Part shown: piece after piece, positions 1 through 5,417 of the stretch | Layout: each line of letters opens with the position of its first letter | Position numbering within the stretch: the first letter of the stretch is position 1 | NCBI GenBank assembly: GCA_016462625.1 | Contig: JAEMSV010000162.1 | Span: 1-6,567 of the forward strand | DNA from: Solirubrobacteraceae bacterium | Lineage (GTDB): Bacteria; Actinomycetota; Thermoleophilia; Solirubrobacterales; Solirubrobacteraceae | Direction: 5' to 3' | DNA: 6,567 bases | Notes under the pieces: generated by a model | Seen by the model: the letters and a program-made list of their open reading frames with translations, nothing else | Databases searched by the model: none | What the model was told of the DNA's origin: nothing | Program-made: the position numbers and the translations under genes

Positions 1-544
1 GCGACTCGACGTCCATCGGCGAGAGCTTCCACTGGCGCATCGGGTCGTGCACGCGAGCCTGGAAGCGCTCCTCCTGAACGTCCGGGCTGACGGAGAACCA
101 GTACTTGATGACCTGAATACCGCTGCGCACGAGCATGCGCTCAAACTCCGGGGCCGACCTGAGGAACTCCTTGTACTCGTCGTCGGTGCAGAAGCCCATC
201 ACGCGCTCGACGCCGGCGCGGTTGTACCACGAGCGGTCGAAGAGCACCATCTCGCCCGCGGAGGGCAGATGCTCCGCGTAGCGCTGGAAATACCACTGCG
301 TGCGTTCGCGCTCGGTGGGGGTTCCGAGCGCGACCACACGAGTGTGCCGAGGAGAGACGCGTTCACTTATCCGTTTGATCACGCCGCCTTTTCCAGCCGC
401 GTCGCGGCCTTCAAAGATCACAACGGCCCGCTTGCCGGTGGCAATCATGTAGCGCTGCTGGATGACCAGCTCACGCTGAAGCTTCTTGAGTTCCTTCTCG
501 AATACGTCTTTGGGCATCTTTGCCCTGGCGGGTGCGTGTGACAT
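1..544 (-). CDS. ppk2: Polyphosphate kinase 2 (PPK2), class I-like, C-terminus cut by window edge
   Basis: Reading from ATG at 544 down to the left edge gives 181 codons with no stop. PPK2 enzymes move phosphate between polyphosphate and nucleotides in the cytoplasm; class I members mainly act on nucleoside diphosphates. Visible: a Walker A loop GRDAAGKGG at residues 46-54, a Walker B and lid start VLFDRSWYNR at 100-109, then GVERVMGFC at 111-119 and KYWFSVS near 155. This order and wording match class I PPK2 closely; the family is usually about 270-300 residues, so roughly the last third is missing. The preferred start sits six bases after a -10-like TAGATT, which implies a leaderless mRNA. 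Met10 (ATG at 515-517), with AGGG a few bases upstream, is an alternative start. It lies downstream of the DUF3037 gene on the same strand but has its own candidate promoter. The family call is firm; the nucleotide preference is inferred. Confidence 0.94.
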   Translation of the reverse strand, partial: MSHAPARAKMPKDVFEKELKKLQRELVIQQRYMIATGKRAVVIFEGRDAAGKGGVIKRISERVSPRHTRVVALGTPTERERTQWYFQRYAEHLPSAGEMVLFDRSWYNRAGVERVMGFCTDDEYKEFLRSAPEFERMLVRSGIQVIKYWFSVSPDVQEERFQARVHDPMRQWKLSPMDVES

Positions 545-556
545 GCCTGCAATCTA
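545..556 (-). promoter_or_regulatory. Candidate leaderless promoter of ppk2
   Basis: On the minus strand TAGATT (positions 556-551) is followed by six bases and then the ATG at 544, so transcription starting seven bases after the hexamer would begin at the A of the start codon. No good -35 hexamer is visible at 16-18 bases. The perfect inverted repeat GACCC-N5-GGGTC at 557-571 lies directly upstream and could be an operator. Inferred from sequence only. Confidence 0.45.
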
Positions 557-571
557 GACCCAGAACGGGTC
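557..571. repeat. Inverted repeat GACCC-N5-GGGTC upstream of ppk2
   Basis: The arms at 557-561 and 567-571 are perfectly complementary around a five-base centre AGAAC. The repeat abuts the predicted -10 hexamer of ppk2 and would span about -13 to -27, a typical place for repressor binding. Five-base arms can arise by chance in GC-rich DNA, so the function is speculative. No T-run follows on either strand, so it does not look like an intrinsic terminator. Confidence 0.3.
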
Positions 572-632
572 CGCATGAGTCTTCGTTCGCACAGATTCAA
601 ACCGCTGCGATTGTCCAGGTGTCCAGCCGGGG

Positions 633-1019
633 CTAGGTGACGAGGTCGTCGAACAACTCGTCGAGCGCCTGCTGCGGGTCGGTGCACAGGCCGGTGTGCG
701 TCGGCGAACACTGAACGACCGTGCTCGACGGCGCCGCCAGCCAGCCGAAGCGCTCGCTCTTTGGCAGCGCCGCCATCGGACCCGCAGCCGCGTCGCCGTC
801 GGCCACGCGCACGAAGGCCCGCAGCGCGGCCTCGATGTCGGCGGCGTCGGCGTCCGGGCAGAGCGCGCCCAGACGATCCTTGTCGAGTTGCACGCGCGCT
901 GCGAGAAAGTCGTGTTGGCGCGCGAACAGCAGCACGCCGGCGTTGATGAACTCGCCGCGCTCGATGTCGGGAACGACGCGAATGATCGCGTAGGAGAAAG
1001 CGCTAGCGGGCTCGGGCAT
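633..1019 (-). CDS. DUF3037 family protein, partner of the HipA-like kinase
   Basis: A 128-residue protein of the uncharacterised DUF3037 family. Recognisable features are an N-terminal block FSYAIIRVVPDIERGEFINA at residues 8-27 followed by GVLLFAR, and a C-terminal block with FGWLAAP, a short QCSPTHTGL motif and an amphipathic end (DELFDDLV). There is no signal peptide, membrane segment or obvious catalytic site. The ATG at 1019 is chosen because AGGAGG at 1031-1026 stands six bases upstream and because the conserved block starts just after it; the reading frame is open further, to 1076, but that part looks unlike the family. The gene overlaps the end of the HipA-like kinase gene by 17 bases, so the two are probably co-translated. 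DUF3037 genes are, to my knowledge, often found beside HipA-like kinases, which suggests a shared function such as antitoxin or regulator; that role is inference. It ends with TAG. Confidence 0.85.
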   Translation of the reverse strand: MPEPASAFSYAIIRVVPDIERGEFINAGVLLFARQHDFLAARVQLDKDRLGALCPDADAADIEAALRAFVRVADGDAAAGPMAALPKSERFGWLAAPSSTVVQCSPTHTGLCTDPQQALDELFDDLVT

Positions 1020-1767
1020 GCTCCGCCTCCTCACTGAACTGCGCGGATGCGGCGACGCGCGCGACCAGGTACTCAACGTAAACCTCGGGTGGCCTGACCG
1101 TGAACCAGTCCTCGGGAACGCTGGCGACCGCGGACTCGATCACGGAATCGTCGACCAGCGGAGCCAGACGCTCGCCGGCCTCGATGACCGAACTCGCGTG
1201 CGGCAGCAGTACGTGCTCGGCGATCGGCGCGAACGCGGTTGTCGCCTGCGCCGGATCGAGTCCGGCGTGCTGGCGGTAGAGCGCAGCGCCATGATCGATA
1301 GCCCACAGGTCGCCATGCCAGATCAGGAGGTTCGGGTTCTGCGCGCTGCGATCGACGTTGGTGAGAAAGGCGTCGAGCCAGACGATCGCGGCGGCCTCCT
1401 CTGCCGGCGGCTGACGATCGTCGGCCGGCGAGTAGGTCATCGCCCCGGGCAGGAAGTCGCTGCCGAGGTTGGTCCCCGGACTCGCGACGATCAACTCCTG
1501 GATCTCCGGGTCGGGCTCGGCGATGCCCAGTGCCGGGTCGACCTCGACGAACATCAGCCGCGGCACGCGCACACCGATCGCGGCGGCGACGGCGGCGGCA
1601 ATCAGTTCTGAGGCGAGCGCCAGAGTGCCTTGGCCGGCGCCGCGGTACTTGACCACGTAGAGGCCGTCGTCATCGGCTTCCATCAGGCCGGGCATCGACC
1701 CGCCCTCGCGCAGCGGGGTGACGTAGCGCGTCGCGTTGACGCGGCCGATCTGTGTCGTCGTGTTCAC
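1003..1767 (-). CDS. HipA-like kinase domain protein (HipA_2 type)
   Basis: A 254-residue cytoplasmic protein with the kinase signature of the HipA fold. Residues 36-40 (LYVVK) supply the ATP-binding lysine K40. Glu54 in the following helix is a candidate salt-bridge partner. The catalytic loop reads LTNVDRSAQNPN at 135-146, with likely base D139 and metal-binding N144. IDHG at 157-160 gives the second metal-binding aspartate D158, equivalent to the DFG position. HipA proteins phosphorylate protein or tRNA-synthetase targets and some act as persistence toxins; the substrate here is unknown. At 254 residues it is much shorter than E. coli HipA (about 440) and lacks the usual N-terminal subdomain. 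No helix-turn-helix HipB gene is adjacent; instead a DUF3037 gene overlaps its 3' end. The start is GTG at 1767, the first usual start codon after an in-frame TAG at 1788-1786. It ends with TAG. The fold is well supported; toxin activity is inference. Confidence 0.82.
   Translation of the reverse strand: MNTTTQIGRVNATRYVTPLREGGSMPGLMEADDDGLYVVKYRGAGQGTLALASELIAAAVAAAIGVRVPRLMFVEVDPALGIAEPDPEIQELIVASPGTNLGSDFLPGAMTYSPADDRQPPAEEAAAIVWLDAFLTNVDRSAQNPNLLIWHGDLWAIDHGAALYRQHAGLDPAQATTAFAPIAEHVLLPHASSVIEAGERLAPLVDDSVIESAVASVPEDWFTVRPPEVYVEYLVARVAASAQFSEEAEHARAR
1026..1031 (-). promoter_or_regulatory. Strong Shine-Dalgarno site for the DUF3037 gene
   Basis: AGGAGG on the minus strand lies inside the 3' end of the HipA-like kinase gene, six bases before the ATG at 1019. 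It settles the start of the downstream gene and shows that the second protein has its own strong initiation site despite the overlap. That fits a partner made at equal or higher level than the kinase. Confidence 0.75.
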
Positions 1768-1775
1768 AAGCAGCT

Positions 1776-1788
1776 CGCGGGCAATCTA
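1776..1788 (-). promoter_or_regulatory. Candidate promoter of the HipA-like kinase operon
   Basis: On the minus strand TAGATT (1788-1783) is followed by GC, the same octamer TAGATTGC found before ppk2. A start seven bases after the hexamer would fall near 1776 and leave a leader of about nine bases before the GTG at 1767. No convincing -35 element is seen. The site lies in the 88-base divergent gap shared with wecB. Confidence 0.35.
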
Positions 1789-1838
1789 CCGGCCGCCGCT
1801 GCAACCACGGTCATCGCATTCAACTTCCGCTGCCCTGG

Positions 1839-1855
1839 TGACCGATACTGCACGA
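1839..1855 (+). promoter_or_regulatory. Candidate leaderless promoter of wecB
   Basis: TGACCGATACT at 1839-1849 contains the -10-like hexamer GATACT (1844-1849). It is followed by exactly six bases and then the ATG at 1856, so a start seven bases after the hexamer coincides with the A of ATG. There is no Shine-Dalgarno sequence, which is consistent with a leaderless mRNA. The element is nearly identical to the one before the response regulator at 4661-4671. Confidence 0.5.
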
Positions 1856-3268
1856 ATGCACTCCGACGCCCAATCCGATCACCTGCTGCCGAAGAACCCG
1901 CTGCGTTTTCCCGATGCGGACGATGAGGACCACCCAAAGATCATCATCCCGATCGTCGTCGGCACGCGCCCGGAAGCGATCAAGCTTGTTCCGGTGATCA
2001 TCGCCCTGCGCGATTCCGACACGTTCCAGCCGGTCGTCGTCTCGACGGGCCAGCACCACCACATGGTCGAGGAGATTTTCGAGGAGGCTGGGGTCGGCAC
2101 CCACGTCCATCTCTGGGCCGGCACCGAGCGTGCCAGCCTGACCGAACGCGTCACCACGACGATGCGCCGCTTCAACGACTTCTGCCTCGAGTGGTTCGGT
2201 CCGCACCCTGGCGACCAGGAGGTCGCCCAGGCGATCCTCAACGGCAACTACCCGGCAGCGGTGATCGTGCACGGCGACACCTCCTCGGCGATGGCCGCCG
2301 CGCTCGCGAGCTTTCACCTGCAGATTCCGGTGCTGCACGTTGAAGCCGGGCTGCGCACTGGCGGCAGCATCATGAGCCCGTTCCCCGAAGAACTGAATCG
2401 CCAGGTGATCACCTGCATCGCCGCCCTGAACTTCGCGCCCACGTTCGAGAACCTCGAGAACCTCGTCCGCGAGAACGTCGAGGTCGGTCAGATCTTCGTC
2501 ACCGGCAACACCGGGATCGACGCCCTGCGCTGGGCCTCGACGCTCGATTCGCCATACATCGACCCGGCGGTCGAGGCGCTGCACCAGAGTGACGATCGCA
2601 TCGTGCTCGTCACCGCCCATCGGCGTGAGAACTGGGGCGCGGGCCTCGCGAACATCGCCGCAGGAATCCGCAAGCTCGCCCATCGGTTCCCGGAAGTGAA
2701 GTTCGTCGTCCCCCTGCACCCGAACCCGCGCGTGCGCCACGAGCTCGGCGAGCCGTTGGTGATGTTCGACAACGTTCTGCTGACCGAGCCGCTCGAATAC
2801 ACCTCTTTTGCACGACTGATCGGCCGCAGTTCGATCGTGATCACCGACTCCGGAGGCATCCAGGAGGAGGCACCCTCACTGAACAAGCCCGTGCTCGTCG
2901 CGCGCGACAGCACCGAACGCGGCGAGGGCGTTGACGCCGGAACGCTGATCCTCGTCGGCACCAACCCGGATGTGATCGAGGCCGAGGGCGCGAAGCTGCT
3001 CGAGGACGATGCGTACTACACCAAGATCGCCGAAGCGCCCAACCCGTACGGCGACGGCTTCGCGGCCGCACGCATCGTGCAGGCGCTCGAATACCTCCTG
3101 ACCGGGAAGAATCCGCCGGTGCCGTTCGGACACGGCTTCAGTCGCGGTGAGCTCGCTGACGCGACCGGCATTCGCGTGCCCGACGTGCCCGACGAGTACG
3201 AGCACGGACTTGAGGACCTGCTGGCCGATTCACACGAGCCCTCGGACGCGGCATCCTGGCCCCTCTAG
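1856..3268 (+). CDS. wecB: UDP-N-acetylglucosamine 2-epimerase, non-hydrolysing (WecB/MnaA family)
   Basis: The enzyme interconverts UDP-GlcNAc and UDP-ManNAc in the cytoplasm, supplying ManNAc units for surface polymers. From the ATG at 1856 it has 470 residues. Motifs in order: GTRPEAIKLVPV from residue 36; TGQHHHMV at 64; VHGDTSS at 138, with D141 matching the catalytic Asp; HVEAGLRT at 161, with E163; PFPEELNR at 175; TGNTGIDAL at 216; TAHRRENW at 253, with H255; HPNPRVR at 288; DSGGIQEEA at 331; NPYGDGFAAARI at 396. These match the bacterial epimerase family throughout. It is longer than the usual 360-380 residues because of an acidic N-terminal tail (about 27), an insert near residues 114-132 and a C-terminal tail of about 50. 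The usual TERPE motif reads TERGE at 353-357. The frame is open back to 1736, but that part is not family-like and would overlap the divergent gene; ATG 1856 also fits the leaderless promoter. A glycosyltransferase gene follows. It ends with TAG. Confidence 0.93.
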   Translation: MHSDAQSDHLLPKNPLRFPDADDEDHPKIIIPIVVGTRPEAIKLVPVIIALRDSDTFQPVVVSTGQHHHMVEEIFEEAGVGTHVHLWAGTERASLTERVTTTMRRFNDFCLEWFGPHPGDQEVAQAILNGNYPAAVIVHGDTSSAMAAALASFHLQIPVLHVEAGLRTGGSIMSPFPEELNRQVITCIAALNFAPTFENLENLVRENVEVGQIFVTGNTGIDALRWASTLDSPYIDPAVEALHQSDDRIVLVTAHRRENWGAGLANIAAGIRKLAHRFPEVKFVVPLHPNPRVRHELGEPLVMFDNVLLTEPLEYTSFARLIGRSSIVITDSGGIQEEAPSLNKPVLVARDSTERGEGVDAGTLILVGTNPDVIEAEGAKLLEDDAYYTKIAEAPNPYGDGFAAARIVQALEYLLTGKNPPVPFGHGFSRGELADATGIRVPDVPDEYEHGLEDLLADSHEPSDAASWPL

Positions 3269-3330
3269 CCCTGGCACTCCCCTTCGACGGCCTCGATGAG
3301 CCGTGGCGCGGGATCCTCACCTTCGCGCTG

Positions 3331-4563
3331 GTGACGATCGTCCTGATGTTCATCTGGACGGTGATCCTCTTCATCCGTGGCCAGAACTCGCGCCGTCACG
3401 CGCCGCAGCAGAACCAGCCGCTGACCGACGAATACACCTGGGTCTTCATGGTGCCGGCGCTGAACGAAGAGGTCACGATCGCCGATTCGGTCCAGCGCCT
3501 GCTCGGGGTCGCGGTGAAGAACAAACGCATCGTCGTGATCGACGACGGCTCCGAGGACTCGACGCCGCGGATTCTCGCTTCGTTCTCGGATCCCGCGCTG
3601 ATTCCACTGCATCGCGAGTCACCCGACGCACAGACCGGCAAGGCCGCCGCCCTCAACTGGGCGTACCGGCAACTCGGCGAGCTGCTTCCCGACGTCGATC
3701 CAGCGCAGGTGATCGTCGCGATCGTCGACGCCGACGGGCGCCTGCACACCGACGCGCCGTCCTGGGTCGTCGGCCACTTCGCCGACCCGAAGGTCGGAGG
3801 CGTCCAGTCGCAGGTGCGGATCTACAACCGCAAGAAGCTGCTGGCGTGGTTCCAGGACGTCGAGTTCGGTGTCTACGGAGCCTTGTTCCAGAGCGGCCGC
3901 AACGGCTGGGGCACCGCGGGCATGGGCGGCAACGGACAGTTCAACCGGCTCTCAGCGCTGGATGACGTCGCCGACGAGACCGGCCCGTGGCGCGACAAGC
4001 TGACCGAGGATCAGGACCTCGGCCTGCGCCTGCTCGGCAAGGGCTGGCTCGGGCGACAGGACCTGCGCGCGACGGTCGATCAACAGGGACTCTCCACGCT
4101 GCGCCCGTTGCTGCGCCAGCGCACGCGCTGGTCTCAGGGAAACCTCCAGGCGATGGCGCTGCTCGGCACGGTGCTGCGCTCTCCGCGGTCGGCGGTCGCG
4201 CGGTTCGAGACCATGCTCTACATCCTGATGCCGGTCTGGCAGTCGATCATCGGGATCTCGATGCTGGTCGCCGCCTACCTGCTGATCACCGGGCAGGCCG
4301 GGATCTACGACACCGACGCGCTCTACCAGATCGCCTTCTTCTACGTGCTCGGATTCGGCGGCGTGATCATGGGCTGCATCGCGGCCGGTGCCCCGCGCGG
4401 CTGGAAGGGTTACGTGACCGGTTTCTTCATCGCGCAGGTCTACGCGTTCTACACCTGGCTCATCTGGCCGGTCCTGCTGCGCTCGACCTTCCGCCAGCTG
4501 ACCGATCAGCGCACCTGGGCGAAGACCGACCGGGAAGCGCTGGACGCACCCGGCGCCGACTGA
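3331..4563 (+). CDS. Membrane glycosyltransferase family 2, processive polysaccharide synthase type
   Basis: From GTG at 3331 the protein has 410 residues. It starts with a membrane segment (residues 2-15), followed by a cytoplasmic GT-A domain. Signatures seen: VPALNEE at 41-47; the first nucleotide-binding aspartates in IDDGS at 70-74; TGKAAALN at 102-109; the metal-binding DAD at 133-135; the catalytic-base motif TED at 225-227; and QRTRW at 263-267, the QxxRW motif of cellulose, chitin, hyaluronan and poly-GlcNAc synthases. Three or more hydrophobic helices follow, at about 295-319, 332-353 and 361-383. It probably polymerises a nucleotide sugar and pushes the chain through the membrane; the substrate is not readable. 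The preceding UDP-GlcNAc epimerase suggests GlcNAc or ManNAc, which is inference. GTG 3331 is the first usual start codon but has no Shine-Dalgarno site, and coding-like sequence extends upstream toward about 3253-3271, so the true N-terminus is uncertain. It ends with TGA. Confidence 0.88.
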   Translation: MTIVLMFIWTVILFIRGQNSRRHAPQQNQPLTDEYTWVFMVPALNEEVTIADSVQRLLGVAVKNKRIVVIDDGSEDSTPRILASFSDPALIPLHRESPDAQTGKAAALNWAYRQLGELLPDVDPAQVIVAIVDADGRLHTDAPSWVVGHFADPKVGGVQSQVRIYNRKKLLAWFQDVEFGVYGALFQSGRNGWGTAGMGGNGQFNRLSALDDVADETGPWRDKLTEDQDLGLRLLGKGWLGRQDLRATVDQQGLSTLRPLLRQRTRWSQGNLQAMALLGTVLRSPRSAVARFETMLYILMPVWQSIIGISMLVAAYLLITGQAGIYDTDALYQIAFFYVLGFGGVIMGCIAAGAPRGWKGYVTGFFIAQVYAFYTWLIWPVLLRSTFRQLTDQRTWAKTDREALDAPGAD

Positions 4564-4565
4564 CG

Positions 4566-4622
4566 GTCAGCGGTTCCTCGGTGTTTTCGTGAGGAAGCCA
4601 TCCCGTGGAGGAGGCGGCTGAC
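4566..4622 (+). other. Nested inverted repeats between glycosyltransferase and regulator genes
   Basis: An outer pair GTCAGC (4566-4571) and GCTGAC (4617-4622) encloses an inner, slightly bulged stem formed by GGTTCCTC (4572-4579) and GAGGAAGCC (4591-4599). Transcribed, this could fold into a compact structure right after the glycosyltransferase stop codon. No U-run follows, so it is not a classical intrinsic terminator. It may protect the 3' end of the mRNA or weakly terminate; chance is also possible. Confidence 0.25.
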
Positions 4623-4625
4623 GCA

Positions 4626-4669
4626 ATACTCAAGGCGTTCACAGGAAACTCTCAGGTTTCTGACCGATA
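4626..4669 (+). repeat. Four 11-bp direct repeats upstream of the response regulator, likely operator
   Basis: Four consecutive 11-base units begin at 4626, 4637, 4648 and 4659. Their aligned cores are ACTCAAG (4628), TCACAGG (4639), TCTCAGG (4650) and TGACCGA (4661). The middle two match in six of seven core bases, and the outer two are more degenerate. An 11-base period puts every unit on the same helix face, as in binding sites of OmpR/PhoB/PhoP-family regulators. The array ends in the predicted -10 region of the regulator gene. Autoregulation by the adjacent gene product is the simplest reading, but it is inferred. Confidence 0.5.
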
Positions 4670-4677
4670 ATCGCCTC
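4661..4677 (+). promoter_or_regulatory. Candidate leaderless promoter of the two-component operon
   Basis: TGACCGATAAT at 4661-4671 includes GATAAT (4666-4671), one base from the TATAAT consensus. It is followed by six bases and the ATG at 4678. The spacing predicts transcription starting at the start codon itself, and no Shine-Dalgarno sequence is present. The spacing is the same as at wecB and ppk2. Confidence 0.55.
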
Positions 4678-5415
4678 ATGCCCCCGATAGAAGTGAACAC
4701 AAGCGACGCCACCACCGGCGCGCGCATTCTCGTCGTCGATGACGAGCCGAACATCGTCGATGTGATCACGATGGCCCTGAAGTTCCAGGGTTTTGAAGTC
4801 GAGTCCGCCGACAACGGCATCGACGCGATCAAGGCGGTGCACACCTTCAAGCCACATCTGATGCTGCTCGACATCATGCTCCCGGACATCGAGGGCTTCG
4901 AGGTCGCCGAGCGCCTGGGCGCAACACGTGGGCGCACCCCGATCATCTTCCTGACGGCCCGTGACTCGACCGAGGACAAGGTCCGTGGTCTGACGATCGG
5001 CGGGGACGACTACATCACCAAGCCTTTCAGTCTCGAAGAGCTCGTCGCCCGCGTCCGCCTGATCCTGCGCCGCACCGGACAGGCCGACGGCGACGACGAG
5101 GACCGCCTGACCTTCGAGGATCTCGAGCTCGACGAGGCGACGCGCGAGGTCACGCGCGCAGGCCGCGGGATCGAGCTCACCGCCACCGAGTTCCGCCTGC
5201 TCCACTACTTCATGCTCAACCCGCGGCGCGTGCTGACGCGCCAGCAGATCCTCGACCACGTCTGGGAGTACGACTTCGACGGCGATGCGCGCGTGCTCGA
5301 GACCTATGTCAGCTACCTGCGCAAGAAGGTCGATTCAGAGGGCGAGCCGTTGATCCAGACCGTTCGCGGCATCGGTTACGCGCTGCGCCCGAAGGCGACT
5401 TCGGGTAAGGCCTAG
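4678..5415 (+). CDS. OmpR/PhoB-family response regulator
   Basis: A 245-residue DNA-binding response regulator. The receiver domain (about residues 15-130) shows the acidic pocket DDE at 21-23, phospho-acceptor D65 in LLDIMLPD, the switch T93 in FLTAR and K115 in TKPF. After an acidic linker rich in Asp and Glu (about 131-137), a winged helix-turn-helix domain runs to about residue 240. It contains ELTATEFRLLHYFM, the recognition-helix region DARVLETYVSYLRKKVD and the wing IQTVRGIGYALRP. All phosphorylation residues are intact. It is probably phosphorylated by the histidine kinase encoded two bases downstream and then binds tandem repeats such as those at 4626-4669. The wording resembles actinobacterial PhoP/TrcR/PrrA-type regulators, but the exact orthologue and the stimulus cannot be told from sequence. 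The nine or so residues before the receiver are a short polar tail. It ends with TAG. Confidence 0.95.
   Translation: MPPIEVNTSDATTGARILVVDDEPNIVDVITMALKFQGFEVESADNGIDAIKAVHTFKPHLMLLDIMLPDIEGFEVAERLGATRGRTPIIFLTARDSTEDKVRGLTIGGDDYITKPFSLEELVARVRLILRRTGQADGDDEDRLTFEDLELDEATREVTRAGRGIELTATEFRLLHYFMLNPRRVLTRQQILDHVWEYDFDGDARVLETYVSYLRKKVDSEGEPLIQTVRGIGYALRPKATSGKA
5407..5410 (+). promoter_or_regulatory. Shine-Dalgarno site for the histidine kinase gene
   Basis: AAGG lies seven bases before the ATG at 5418, inside the last codons of the response regulator gene. It supports this start and translation of the kinase from the same mRNA as the regulator. It contrasts with the regulator itself, which has no such site. 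Confidence 0.5.
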
Positions 5416-5417
5416 CG

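Noticed and set aside
47..541. 164-codon open frame on the plus strand at the left edge
   Set aside because: It mirrors the PPK2 gene, whose Walker motifs are clear on the minus strand.
1020..1076. Longer DUF3037 protein starting at 1076
   Set aside because: AGGAGG six bases before ATG 1019 and the position of the conserved first strand both favour the shorter form.
1571..1600. GCGGCGG-rich stretch as a tandem repeat
   Set aside because: It encodes an alanine-rich helix of the HipA-like kinase and reflects codon bias rather than a true repeat.
1736..1855. Longer N-terminus of wecB starting at 1736
   Set aside because: It would overlap the divergent HipA-like gene, its residues do not resemble the family, and a promoter-like element sits just before ATG 1856.
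1820..2740. 306-codon open frame on the minus strand opposite wecB
   Set aside because: Its composition is typical of the complement of GC-rich coding DNA, and every epimerase motif is on the plus strand.
3303..4592. Arg-rich open frames (3303-3965 and 3987-4592) overlapping the glycosyltransferase
   Set aside because: They are in another frame of the same strand, low in hydrophobic residues and rich in Arg/Asp/Gly, as expected of frame shadows in GC-rich genes.
4566..4622. Nested hairpin as a rho-independent terminator
   Set aside because: No U-run follows the stem and the inner stem is bulged, so it is listed only as a possible structure.
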